Origin: Tachypleus tridentatus
Taxonomy: Eukaryota > Arthropoda > Merostomata > Xiphosura > Limulidae
Assembly (NCBI RefSeq): GCF_004210375.1
Contig: NC_134832.1
Coordinates: 150,099,592-150,163,591 of the forward strand
Direction of reading: 5' to 3'
DNA length: 64,000 nucleotides
In this document: piece after piece, positions 11,913-23,499 of the stretch
Numbering within the stretch: position 1 is the first letter of the stretch
Layout: each line of letters begins with the position of its first letter
Notes under the pieces: model-generated
Database searches by the model: none
What the model saw: the letters and a program-made list of their open reading frames with translations, nothing else
Told to the model about the DNA's origin: nothing
Position numbers and translations under genes: made by a program

Positions 11913-12900
11913 CATTGTATGCTTTGCGTTCAACAAAACAAGCAGAATATTTCTCAGGCCAAATATATGACGTGTTTTGTACAATAAAGAGGGGGTTTGA
12001 GTTATTCTGTTGTTTGTCTTTGAGCAAATTCAAAATATATCTTATGTTTCACTTATGAGCAGAGGCTGAAGCAAAGAACGTTTGTTAGTACCTGTTCAAA
12101 ACCTATAGTGGACAGAACGATGGAGCTGGAAGACGTAAAGTAAGTCTTCGTTTGGATTGCTGAAGGCAGCCAGCCTCAAACAGACAGTGCTATAAAAGTA
12201 ATATTTTCGACTGATTCAAAAGTGGTACTCTATAAAAAGTAAAAGTGGTCAGTCCCAAGACGGATGACAGAAAACAAAATAACTACATATTAAGACTATC
12301 ATCTTGGACGATAAATCTATATGAAGTCGCTGATGTGTTCATAGAAGAAGCACTCTTACTAAATCAAGCACACAGATAAGACAAGAGGCAATTATGGAAG
12401 GTCTTCATCTACATCCAGAGGTAATGAGAGTGGTGGAAAACAAAATACCATACGATGCAGTTAGAAAATAAAAGATGATAATCCAGTACAACACTACACA
12501 GCCACTAGTAAAGTCAATACAGGAGTTTTATATCTCCTGTGAGACAACTGTCTACACATGAATGATAAAATCTATTAGTGTAACCTCTGAGATTTTCATT
12601 TAATATTTAGCTCAACCACCAGACTGCTTATACATATTAGTGTTTAATTTTGATTTATATTCATGTATTTTAAAGTACATTCCACAACTATTTATTTTAT
12701 TTACTTTCAAATCTATTTCTAACTTTCCATGTGAGTAATTGTACAACTTTTGTTTCTTGTTAGATTTTGTTCATTCCTTGAATATATTTTTGTAAAAGTT
12801 TGACTTTATGAACCTCACAGTTCCAGAATGTGTTGTATTACCTTCTCTTGTTATCTATCACTACAGTAACTTATTTTGTATCTTCAGCTTTAGTCAACAG
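11913..12900. other. Stretch without recognised gene
   Basis: No exon or element boundary could be supported. A possible short exon-like end (GAAGACGTAAA|GTAAGT at about 12141) has no partner and is not called. Confidence 0.35.
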
Positions 12901-12902
12901 GT

Positions 12903-12990
12903 GAGTCAGCGGTAAGTTTACAAACTTATAAAGCTAAAAATCAAGAGTTCGATTCCCTACGATGAACAAAGCGCAGATAATGCATTTCAG
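12903..12990 (+). mobile_element. SINE family B fragment
   Basis: Contains CAGCGGTAAGTTTACAAACT and AGAGTTCGATTCCCTACGA, matching the family B head with diverged bases. Confidence 0.65.
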
Positions 12991-13072
12991 AACTCTGCAC
13001 TAAAACAAGAATAACAACCTGCAACTTATCACGATTTCTCAGGCATCTATAGCAATACTGAGTTCGTTCCTC

Positions 13073-13172
13073 TCTGATATAGCGGTAAGTCTACAGATTT
13101 ACAACGCTAAAATCAGGAATTCGATTCCCCTCGGTGGGCATAGCAGATAAGTCGATGTGACATGACTATAAG
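13073..13172 (+). mobile_element. SINE family B copy
   Basis: AGCGGTAAGTCTACAGATTT, CAACGCTAAAATCAGGAATT and CGATTCCCCTCGGTGGGC are shared with the 21090 and 61897 copies. B-box-like GTTCGATTCC has a one-base change. Confidence 0.8.
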
Positions 13173-13590
13173 ACAAACACACCAGCACGAATACTGAGTT
13201 CCATCGAGCAAGATTTGAATTTTATTATGTTTCTTGTTACTCTGACTTTGGTGGAACATTTGTTAACTTTGAATGATGTGTGATTAATTTCAAACCTCAA
13301 TTCACAAAATATTTTTAACCAGAAAAAAGAATCGCTCATTTTAGCATTCATAACTGTTATTGTAAATATACATATAACAGATTAGTTATTACTGATGTGA
13401 TTGGAAAAAAAATTAAAAATTAACAGGTCGAAAATTAAGTTCTGTATTTTATAAAACGGTCACTATGAGAACAACAATTTATGATATAAAACGGACTGTT
13501 AACACTCCTACGAAAAAAATATTTACATCCACTAAAGTGATTTTGGGGCCTATCAGGCCCCATATATTTTTCCAATAGAAACACAGTGAT

Positions 13591-15198
13591 TTAGCAACAT
13601 TCATTACAAACAACTTTAGAATGGCTCTGACAAACATTTTTTTTACAATTTGAGCAAACAATTTTTGACTGTCTATCTTTTGATCTGCCGCACAAATGGC
13701 ATCATCCTCTTTTTGCCCTCTTTGCAGGCGGTTCACATGAGGTTGTTTTGTCATTATCTTTGCAGTAAATGTCTTTGATTTCAAGCACCAATTGCCGTAT
13801 AAATTCTCTTCTGGCTCTTGATTTATGTTGACGAAGAAATTCTGGATGTTTTGTCGAGTATAGAACGAAAGCATTGTACGCAGCAAGATCTAGAATGTTA
13901 TAGAATATGCAGACTGACCAGCGCTTTGATCGCCTCTTTGTTGTATAATATCTCACCAGTTGATCGAGAGTGTCGACACCTGCCTTCGTTGCGTTGTAAA
14001 GATTGACGATTTCGGGCTTTCCATTCTCTTCTACTTCACCAGACTGATGCTGAGAACTCAGTAGTAGCACATATTTTCCTGGTTTGTCTGAGTGCCTGAG
14101 AAGGGTGATGTCGTCATGGTAGAAAAACTTTGGTGATAATTCTCTAGATTTTGCATTTATTTCAGGAGGCAGGAAGGTTCTTGATTTCCGTATGGTTTTA
14201 ACAAGTCCTGTTCTTTTTGCTCGTAGGTACTTGGCAAGTGTCATTGTTGTGAAGAAATTATCTGTCGTTATTGTCCTTCCTTTTCCAAGAAATGGCTGAC
14301 TCAGTTCTCTGACTATTCTTTCTCCTTGATTTGTTTCTGTCGTATTTCCAACCTTTCCAGTATAAATTTGAGCGTTGAGGAGGTAATTTGTCTTTGCATC
14401 TATTAGGCACCAAATATTTATTCCGTATTTGCCTGGCTTTGTTGGAATGTATGTTCTGAAGCCAACTCTTCCTTTGAAGTTACATAGTTGTTCATCTACT
14501 GTCAGGTATTCGCTTGGGTTGTAACTGTTTTTGCAATTTTCAATGAAAAAATTCCAGACTCCAGAGATGGCGGCATCTTTGATTTCTCTATTTCTTTGAG
14601 AGTGGATGTCAAATCTGAATTTTGAGCACATTTTTTTGAATTTGTCTTGTGTAATCAGTTTTCGCAAAAATGGCAAACCGAATTCGGTTGAAAACATTTC
14701 GTCTATCGATACATTTTTGGATTTGCTTATTCCAGTGAAAAGATTAGCTGCGATCCATTTCCAGAGGTCTTCTTCAAAAATTGGTTCTTTCATGACGATG
14801 TTTGTTGAGTGAATGATCTGTTCCATCATATTATCAGAAATGAAAATTTTGAATGTTTCGAATGGTGTAGAGACTCTTGGAGCAGCTTGCCTTGTAATGC
14901 CTGGGTTCCCATTGAATATATTGAGAGCTGCGGTTCTCCTGTTGATCCTTGAAGGTGTTGTTGAATAACTAAAATTCTTATCTTTGGACAAAAGTTCGTT
15001 CACTGGCATTGAGTAAGATCTTCTTGATTACTTTCTTCACTTTCAGAAGGGTACGGCGCGATTTGTTCATCATTTTCGGCTTCAGAAGGATCATCATCAC
15101 AACTTTCAGAGTAGTCTTCGACATTATCATGTTCACTTTCATCGTCGGATGGTTTTGTCAGTAAATGTACAGCTTCATCAAGAGATATCATTTTTGAC
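13591..15198 (-). pseudogene. piggyBac transposase, one frameshift and one premature stop
   Basis: The cut-and-paste transposase of this element. The main open frame (15009-13702, 435 residues) carries the DDE-type RNase-H core with the aspartate triad visible as TVDEQ (D172), TTDNFF (D250) and AGVDTLDQ (D346), plus a conserved RW at about 364. Upstream in another frame (15198-15003) is the expected acidic N-terminus rich in Asp/Glu/Ser, so a one- or two-base shift lies near 15005. After a TGA at 13704-13702 the same frame continues for 36 codons (13701-13594) with the Cys-rich zinc-binding tail: CHLCG, CSNC, CQSH and CNECC, ending TAA. The TGA sits in a CGA-like context, so one C-to-T change explains it. 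Total restored length near 540 residues would fit the family. As it stands the protein lacks tail and leader, so it is probably inactive. Confidence 0.93.
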
Positions 15199-15218
15199 AC
15201 GGTTTGAAGATTTCAGCT

Positions 15219-15228
15219 CCTATATATA
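15219..15228 (-). promoter_or_regulatory. TATA box of the piggyBac transposase
   Basis: CTATATATATAGG on the minus strand lies roughly 30 bases upstream of the first start codon (about 15189). Upstream of it are two tandem copies of a 43-bp TTCTAGAATATTCTAG-containing unit (about 15245-15330). Confidence 0.55.
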
Positions 15229-15344
15229 TAGGATTTGTGGATTCTTCTAGAATATTCTAGATTATTCTAAATACTTCTGTAAAGTTTCTAGAATATTCTA
15301 GATTATTCTAAATACTTCTGTAAAGTTTCTAGAATGTTCTAGAA

Positions 15345-15490
15345 CAGGCGTGGGCAAACTAGGCAATAATCAGGACCGTCTAAAATTATTGTTGGAGTAG
15401 AGTTATTATCCTAACTATCCATCTTTTGAAAAAAGTTGTAAAATTAATATATTTTTACTATAATTTTCTTTTTTCGGTTGCCCAGGCCTG
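15345..15490. mobile_element. hAT-type MITE inside piggyBac
   Basis: A 146-bp element with ends CAGGCGTGGGCAAACT and (reverse complement) CAGGCCTGGGCAACCG, typical hAT termini, flanked by the perfect 8-bp duplication TTCTAGAA at 15337-15344 and 15491-15498. It has no coding capacity. It landed in the TTCTAGAA-rich 5' region of the host element. Confidence 0.9.
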
Positions 15491-15730
15491 TTCTAGAATT
15501 ATTCAGGAAATAAATAAAGTCATTTTTATGTTTTTTGATGTTTTAAAATTTTTTTTTAAATATTATTTCGCAAATATCTGAAAAGTCAAAATATTATTGC
15601 TCCTTAAAATATAAAGGGATAGGTTCAGTTAATGGCAATTTCATTTAAATACAAAATTATTAGCCTAATATTAATAACCTTTTAAGTTGCTCTGGGGCCT
15701 ATTAGGCCCCACTTTTCGTAGGAGTGTTAA

Positions 15731-16735
15731 TAGAAGTCCAGTTCAAAATAAGGCCAGGCTTTTTAAGTGACCAACTAGATGTTACCAGGGTTCTGCGGAA
15801 AATTTCTCTTAGCACGCATCTTACACAAATATATGAAAAATTCTAACTAATAAACGATGGACAGCTTTCCAAACATGAATAATATGTTGAATTTGTGTTA
15901 AATGTTTCTCAACAAACTAAGGAAGTAAACACTGATAAGGTGTTAAAACTAGCATGGTGTTAGCATAAAAATTTAATTTTAAAGCGATAACACAAAAACC
16001 GTAAGTATGAGTTAAGCCTTTATTGTGATTAATTAGAAAACGTGTTTTGAAAATTTGTTGTTAGCTGATTGTCTCATTACCTTTTCGTATACAAAAATAT
16101 CCATAATAGCATGTTGATAATCATGTGTTCTCTTTTACAGTTGTTTATTTTCAAGACAATAAGTATAGATTTTTGAGTAACTAAAAAGATTAGGGTGTAA
16201 AATGAATCTGAGAAGTAAATACTTTGATTTGATCATACCCTAAACACAGGTATGAAGACACATTTTGGATATGTCCATTTGGAGCTTGTGATAAAATTGT
16301 TTTTTTCAAGCATGTAATCTTCATTACACATGTATCTATTGTAGATATTCAAGTTGTGTTATTTTATTATGTATAACAACCAAGATATTTGGTACAACTG
16401 AAAGGGTAAGAGTGAATTGCTTTATTCAATTAAAATAACTAAACATGAAATTACTTATTCCCCTTTATTTCAGTTTTGCTTCAGAGGTAAATACATAGGG
16501 TGAATATTGTTTTTATCACTATATTTAGTTTCCACCACATGCAGGTGATTATAATAGGGTGGATTTGAAATGTATTATGCTCAAATCAACTCATTTCCTG
16601 AAAGAGAAGTCAAGTGGGATTACATAACAGGTGAGTGTGTTTCTTTAAGTAACATTCAGATGGTTGGAGTGGTGGTAGTTGTACGTTTAAATGACTTATA
16701 AATTACAGAGCTAAATCTGTGAGCAACAATTAAAG
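15731..16735. other. Stretch without recognised gene
   Basis: AT-rich sequence between piggyBac and the 47-bp satellite; no exon, terminus or array could be supported. Confidence 0.4.
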
Positions 16736-16738
16736 GTC

Positions 16739-19122
16739 AGTTTATAAAAACAGATAATTATGGACATGGTGAGATGCTAGGGATCTATTTATAAAAACAG
16801 ATAATTATGGACACGGTGAGATGCTAGGGATCTATTTGTAAAAACAGATAATTATGGACATGGTGAGGTGCTACGGATCTATTTATAAAAACAGATACTT
16901 ATGGACATGGTGAGATGCTAGGGATCTATTTATAAAAACAGATACTTATGGACATGGTGAGATGCTAGGGATTTATTTATAAAAACATATAATTATGAAC
17001 ATGGTGAGATGCTAGGGATCTATTTATAAAACAGATAATTATGGACATAGTGAGATGCTAGGGATCTATTTATAAAAACAGATAATTATTGACATGGTGA
17101 GATGCTAGGGATCTATTTATAAAAACAGATAATTATTGACATGGTGAGATGCTAGGGATCTATTTATAAAAACATAATTATGGACATGGTGAGATGCTAG
17201 GGATCTATTTATAAAAACAGATAATTATGGACATGGTGAGATGCTAGGGATCTATTTATAAAAACAGATAATTATGGACATGGTGAGATGCTAGGGATCT
17301 ATTTATAAAAACAGATAATTATGGACATGGTGAGATGCTAGGGATCTATTTATAAAAACAGATAATTATGGACATGGTGAGATGCTAGGGATCTATTTAT
17401 AAAAACAGATAATTATGGACATAGTGAGATGCTAGGGATCTATTTATAAAAACAGATAATTATTGACATGGTGAGATGCTAGGGATCTATTTATAAAAAC
17501 AGATAATTATTGACATGGTGAGATGCTAGGGATCTATTTATAAAAACGTAATTATGGACATGGTGAGATGCTAGGGATCTATTTATAAAAACAGATAATT
17601 ATGGACATGGTGAGATGCTAGGGATCTATTTATAAAAACAGATAATTATGGACATGGTGAGATGCTAGGGATCTATTTATAAAAAACAGATAATTATGGA
17701 CATGGTGAGATGCTAGGGATCTATTTATAAAAACAGATAATTATGGACATAGTGAGATGCTAGGGATCTATTTATAAAAACAGATAATTATTGACATGGT
17801 GAGATGCTAGGGATCTATTTATAAAAACAGATAATTATTGACATGGTGAGATGCTAGGGATCTATTTATAAAAACATAATTATGGACATGGTGAGATGCT
17901 AGGGATCTATTTATAAAAACAGATAATTATGGACATGGTGAGATGCTAGGGATCTATTTATAAAAAACAGATAATTATGGACATGGTGAGATGCTAGGGA
18001 TCTATTTATAAAAACAGATAATTATGGACATGGTGAGATGCTAGGGATCTATTTATAAAAACATAATTATGGACATGGTGAGATGCTAGGGATCTATTTA
18101 TAAAAACAGATAATTATGGACATGGTGAGATGCTAGGGATCTATTTATAAAAACAGATAATTATGGACATGGTGAGATGCTAGGGATCTATTTATAAAAA
18201 CAGATAATTATGGACATGGTGAGATGCTAGTGATCTATTTATAAAAACAGATAATTATGGACATGGTGAGATGCTAGGGATCTATTTATAAAAACATAAT
18301 TATGGACATGGTGAGATGCTAGGGATCTATTTATAAAAACAGATAATTATGGACACGGTGAGATGCTAGGGATCTATTTGTAAAAACAGATAATTATGGA
18401 CATGGTGAGATGCTAGGGATCTATTTGTAAAAACAGATAATTATGGACATGGTGAGGTGCTACGGATCTATTTATAAAAACAGATACTTATGGACATGGT
18501 GAGATGCTAGGGATCTATTTATAAAAACAGATACTTATGGACATGGTGAGATGCTAGGGATTTATTTATAAAAACATATAATTATGAACATGGTGAGATG
18601 CTAGGGATCTATTTATAAAAACAGATAATTATGGACATGGTGAGATGCTAGGGATCTATTTATAAAAAACAGATAATTATGGACATGGTGAGATGCTAGG
18701 GATCTATTTATAAAAAAACAGATAATTATGGACATGGTGAGATGCTAGGGATCTATTTATAAAAACAGATAATTATGGACATGGTGAGATGCTAGGGATC
18801 TATTTATAAAAAAACAGATAATTATGGACATGGTGAGATGCTAGGGATCTATTTATAAAAACATAATTATGGACATGGTGAGATGCTAGGGATCTATTTA
18901 TAAAAACAGATAATTATGGACATGGTGAGATGCTAGGGATCTATTTATAAAAACAGATAATTATGGACATGGTGAGATGCTAGGGATCTATTTATAAAAA
19001 CAGATAATTATGGACATGGTGAGATGCTAGGGATCTATTTATAAAAACAGATAATTATGGACATGGTGAGATGCTAGGGATCTATTTATAAAAACAGATA
19101 ATTATGGACATGGTGAGATGTA
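16739..19122. repeat. 47-bp satellite with higher-order structure, about 50 copies
   Basis: Units of 47 bp share GATCTATTTATAAAAACAGA and ATGGACATGGTGAGATGCTA. Variant monomers recur in order: an ATAGTGAG unit, then two ATTATTGACATGG units, then a short AAAACATAATTATGG unit, at about 17040-17180, 17405-17550 and 17735-17880, implying a higher-order repeat of seven to eight monomers. A second ordered block (CACGGTG, TTTGTAAAAAC, GGTGAGGTGCTACGG, two CAGATACTTATGG) at 16790-17010 recurs at 18345-18605. No coding frame is implied. Confidence 0.95.
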
Positions 19123-20395
19123 GGTAAAGGAATTCATTTTAATTCAACTCCTTATATATGTTTCACACTTCTTCATATAACACCACATTATAACAAAAAT
19201 TTACATTTATGATCTATGGAAGGAGTCTAATATAAAATAACTATTATTATTAGTCTGCTATAGCTAGGTTTACTGTAGTAATGTAAATGTTATCACATTA
19301 ATATCTCCACCTGTCTTCACTAATCTACAGAGGTGGTGTACATTTCGGTGATGGGTTTCATATTTGTGTTTTTATAAAGGATGGTAAACAAAGTCAACAG
19401 CTGAAATGTTATCACAGTAAAAAGGCAGCAGAAGAGAAAACCTTCTTACAGTTTGTTTATGTTTTACCTTTTTATTCTATCTACAATATAATCTGGTAAA
19501 GTAGAACACGTGTTAACAAGTAATCATCTTTATCAAGGTTTAAAAATATGATAGAATATAGTCTAAGTGTTAGATGTTTGACACAAGGTTCTTCAATAGT
19601 TATATTTTCAATAACTGTATAAATCTTACTTCTATAAGAACTTGTTTTTCAACATTGTCCAGTGAAAAATGGACCCTAAAGAAAGCCTAGTCAAATAACT
19701 GTTGTATTATGTGTTATGCTAGAAAGAAGCATTACACTTAAGTGACAAAACGAGTTTGAAAATGACAAAATGAAATAACATATATACATACCTAGCAAGG
19801 GAATTCTGTATGTATGTTGGATTTCATTATTTTCAATTGGTGTTGTAATCATACATTTAGAATTTCCTACGTTAAATTATCCTCTGGTTTTTTTATTTAC
19901 ACTTATGAAAACAAGTTATTATGAAACTCAAACCACCCAATAATTGTTAAATTTCTTATATATTATTATACATTAATCTGATTTCTTAGAGAATTTTAGT
20001 GGATTTTTTGCTCATATGACGAAAGGCGATAGGATTCGAGTTTCGAATCCTGTGGCGAGTAGGGTACAGATATCCAACCACATAGTTTTGTGCCTAACAA
20101 CAATGAAACTATACGAAATTATACGAATTAATTAAATTTCAAACGTTAACGTCTCTTTCGCTTTCTTTACAAGTTATATCAGTTATTTATAATTTATATT
20201 TGTTGATTATTATTTAAAGTTTGTCTCAATTATCTAATATTTGGAGTTTAACTTACTTCTTTTCAACTTGTCTCAGTTGTTTATAATTTACAGTTTTTTC
20301 TAGTTGTATATTATTTCATGTGCTTCAGGATACCAGCTGACTTTGATTAAAACAAATCTTCAGAAGTAGCTCTCCGAAGATATCTTGTTTGTGAA
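19123..20395. other. Stretch without recognised gene; one tRNA-like scrap
   Basis: No gene seen. At about 20020-20110 the sequence GGATTCGAGTTTCGAATCC followed by CAACCACATAG resembles a decayed tRNA-derived head, not assignable to family A or B. Confidence 0.35.
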
Positions 20396-20965
20396 TGATG
20401 TTAAAACTGATATCAGTTGTAGTAATAGAATTACTGTTAGTTGTAAGTATTATTAAAATTGGTATTAGCTGTAGTGATAAAACTAGCTCAGTTGTAAGTG
20501 ATATTAAAACCGAAATCAGTTGTACTAATAAAATGAATGCTAGTTGGTACTATTAAAATCGATATCAGTTGTAGTAATAAAACTAGTGTTAGTTGTAAGT
20601 ATTATTAAAACCGAAATCAGTTGTAGTTATAAAACTAGTGTCAGTTGTAAGTATTATTAAAACCAAAATCAGTTGTAGCAATAAAACTAACTTAGTTGTA
20701 AGTGTTATTAAAACCAAAATCAGTTGTGGTAATAAAACTAGTGTCAGTTGTAAGTGTTGTTAAAACCGAAATCAGTTGTAGTAATAAAACTAGTATTAGT
20801 TGGTAGTACTAAAATCGATATCAGTTGTATCAATAAAACCAGTGTTAGTTAAGGATTATTAAACCCGCTAACAGTTGTAGTTTATTAGTGCTAATTGTAA
20901 GAGTTGTTAAAACCGCTGTGAACCGTAAATATTAAAACTGACATTAGCAGTAATTATTAAAGTTT
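20396..20965. repeat. Degenerate tandem repeat, about 52-bp unit
   Basis: Around ten units share AAAACCGAAATCAGTTGTAG and TTAGTTGTAAGTATTATT, with drop-outs. Unit divergence suggests an old array. Confidence 0.8.
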
Positions 20966-21089
20966 TGCATTTCTGTCAATGATATAATGTACATTATAAA
21001 ATAAAGTGTATTTCTCCTTTTAAAATAATTTTATCTTTCAATAACTTGGATGCTTTTAAATGGGGTCAGTTACTTAATGTTTCGCCCCC

Positions 21090-21212
21090 CGCTAGTACAG
21101 CGGTAAGTCTCCGGATTTACAACGCTAAAATCAGGAGTTCGATTCCCCTCAGTGGGCTCAGCAGATAGCCCGATGTGGCTTTGCTGTAAGAAAAGCACAC
21201 ACAAACACTTAA
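21090..21212 (+). mobile_element. SINE family B copy
   Basis: Best preserved family B copy: CGCTAGTACAGCGGTAAGTC, ATTTACAACGCTAAAATCAG, B box GGAGTTCGATTCCCCTC, then GTGGGCTCAGCAGATAGCCC and GCTTTGCTGTAAGAAAA, ending in a CACACACAAACA tail. The head is tRNA-like; it is a retroposon, not a tRNA gene. A further scrap (GGTACAACGCTAAAATC) lies at about 21355. Confidence 0.85.
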
Positions 21213-21534
21213 TGTTTTGGTGTTGCTTATTATTAAAGTTAGATAACATAAAACATAATCTCCTTATTGTTGGCAAGAAAGCAGCTGATACGCAACTCGA
21301 ACGTTTTCAGTTCTAGAATGCGTCTCCTTCAGTGAGTCTGCGATAATTTTATGGAGGTACAACGCTAAAATCCTAAGTTCGAGTCCACAGAGTGTAAGTA
21401 CCTCATTTTGTAGCTTTTCACTAAACAACAATGATGTCTCATTGAGTAACATAGTTTTATTTTTTTTACTCTATGTACCATAATGCTTGTAGCTTATTTT
21501 CTGAGTTTATGTTTAACTGGGAGTGACCAAAGGC

Positions 21535-21662
21535 TAGTGGCCCGAACTATGGGACCAAAGGTTTGCGCCTCAATGACACACTTGAAGGCTGTAGGTGAGT
21601 TATGAGAGTGACGGTGAAATCCCATTATTAGATCGCACAAGAGTAGTCAGAGACCTGGCGAT
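21535..21662 (+). mobile_element. Possible SINE family A relic
   Basis: GTGGCCCGAACTATGGGACC, GTGACGGTGAAATCCCATTA and CACAAGAGTAGTCAGAGACC align loosely, in order, with the family A head and body; many differences. Confidence 0.45.
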
Positions 21663-22590
21663 TAATGTTTTTGACCATTTGTCTTTACCCTAGTCGATGT
21701 GTCCAAAATCACGGACAGCTAGTGTTGATAGACAGCCGTTGTGTGGTTTCATGGGAATGTCCGAAACAACCAAACCCCCTTTATGTCAATCCTGTTTATT
21801 TTAAAGACTGCTCCTTCCTCTCCCCACAGCATGTCCTCCGTTTAACCCCAAACTGTCCAATATTTATTAGAATGAGTCGTGTTAGCGTTCAGAAACGTCT
21901 TCAATGTGTTTCATAACTACGTTCGTCTGACAAACTTTAGGCTTCGAACAGACTTTTACAAATAGTAAATTCCAAACCCTTGGGACTCTGTAGAGGCTTT
22001 ACAGTGGTTCACGAAACAGTTAGAAAAAATGTAAGATTAAAGTAACAAATGTGTCTTATGATCCTCGCCGCTGTCTGAAAAGTTTTTCTTTTATTTTAAC
22101 TTCTTGTTGTTTCGTTTCAGATTTTTATATAAACCTAAACGTGGAATAACTGGGCACATTTGTCATTAATTTTTAACTAGTTGGTTGGAGAAAAGGCACC
22201 TCCTGAACAGTGATCTATTCCGATTTTTTTTATTATCTTCTCTAATCAAATGCTGGATTTGAACACCACTATTATACAGCGCACCTACTGGTCCAACGTA
22301 AGGGAGTGTTTTTGCAAAAACAAGATGCAAATCGTGAATGCCCTTATTCACAGTTTGACACTCTAGACACTTAGTCACACCTGGGTTTTAGTTTTAGAGT
22401 GAAAGGCTTAAACTGAGGGAATTATTTGAAAGTAAAATGTATTTATGGAACTATATTATTGTGGGAACGTATTCTTAGAACGTTAGTTATTCTCACTTGA
22501 TTTTTATTATGTAAGAGGGCCTTAAATATTTAACCTCACTAAAGAGAGCCGGGCTTAAGCACTATGAGTATCCCTGCCTAAGGAAAACCA
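21663..22590. other. Stretch without recognised gene
   Basis: No exon or mobile element boundary could be supported in this interval. Confidence 0.35.
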
Positions 22591-22599
22591 AGTCTGAAT

Positions 22600-23110
22600 G
22601 CAAATTATTGAGAAAAGACCAACCTAATCTTAAGGCATCCTGAAAAGACCCAGAAAAGCATAGTTATGCAGAAGAGACAATCAAGTTAAAATCAATTTAT
22701 CCAGAAAAAAACAACAACATAAATTCCAGTTATCCATAAAATAACAACAAAATCATAGTTATCCATAAAAATAATCTTAGTTGAAGTTACCCTTAAATTA
22801 AAATTATTTTAGAAAAGTCAATCATAACTTTTAGTTACTCAGAGAAGACCAAATAAATCATAAGTATCTGGAAAAGACCAATCATTTTAGATCTTGAAAA
22901 GAGAAACTTAAGTACAAGTTGTCCAGAAAGGATCAGTCTTTCCCTAGTTACAAAGTAAAGCTCGTCGAAGTTCACATTATCCTAAAAAGACCAAGTAAAT
23001 CATCGCCACCCAGAAAAGACCGCTCATCCTAATTAACCAGAAAATATAAATCATTGTATACATCCAGAAATACCCATCTTAAATACGAGATACCCATAAA
23101 AGACCTGTTG
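22600..23110. repeat. Highly diverged tandem repeat, about 35-40-bp unit
   Basis: Recurrent CCAGAAAAGACCAA-like and TAGTTATCCAGAAAA-like words at irregular spacing. Followed at 23160-23390 by similarly decayed AGTGGATCAAGGGG-type units. Confidence 0.55.
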
Positions 23111-23499
23111 TCGGCCAAGTTATCCAGGGAACAATACTTAAAGTAATACACTAAGTAAGACTTAGTGGACCAAGAACATCCTGGTGCAGGAGGAGAGACA
23201 TAGTGGATTATGGGGGTTTTAATGAATAAGAATAAACTCAGGGGATCACAGGTGTGTTAGTAAGTTAGTAGAAACCTAGGGAATCAAGGGAACCTATTAA
23301 GTCAATAGAAAATTAGTGGATCGAGGGAGCCTTAGTAAGTCAAGAGAAACTTAATGGATCAAGGGGATATAGTAAATCATGGAAGATGGATCCAGAAGGT
23401 ATTCATGTGTGAGAAAGGATATACTGCATTAGAATTCACATGGGTTAACGTTAATAAAAACAAAATGGCTGTGAATTAGACCTTTGTTTCGGTTCAGAT

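Larger units (their letters stand above)
13503..15726 (-). mobile_element. piggyBac transposon, nearly intact
   Basis: A 2224-bp element flanked by TTAA at 13499-13502 and 15727-15730, the hallmark piggyBac target. Ends are CACTCCTACGAAAA and TTTTCGTAGGAGTG, a perfect 14-bp inverted repeat. Just inside each end is a palindrome of the type GGGGCCTATYAGGCCCC (about 13545-13561 and 15693-15711), probably a transposase-binding site by position. The transposase runs on the minus strand behind a TATA box. A hAT MITE sits in its 5' region. Confidence 0.95.

Noticed and set aside
13479-13886. Separate 135-codon frame overlapping the piggyBac transposase end
   Set aside because: The Cys-rich tail continues in the main transposase frame after a single stop; this other frame lacks the paired cysteines.
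16739-19122. CRISPR-like regular array
   Set aside because: Units are contiguous without unique spacers, and the genome is clearly eukaryotic.
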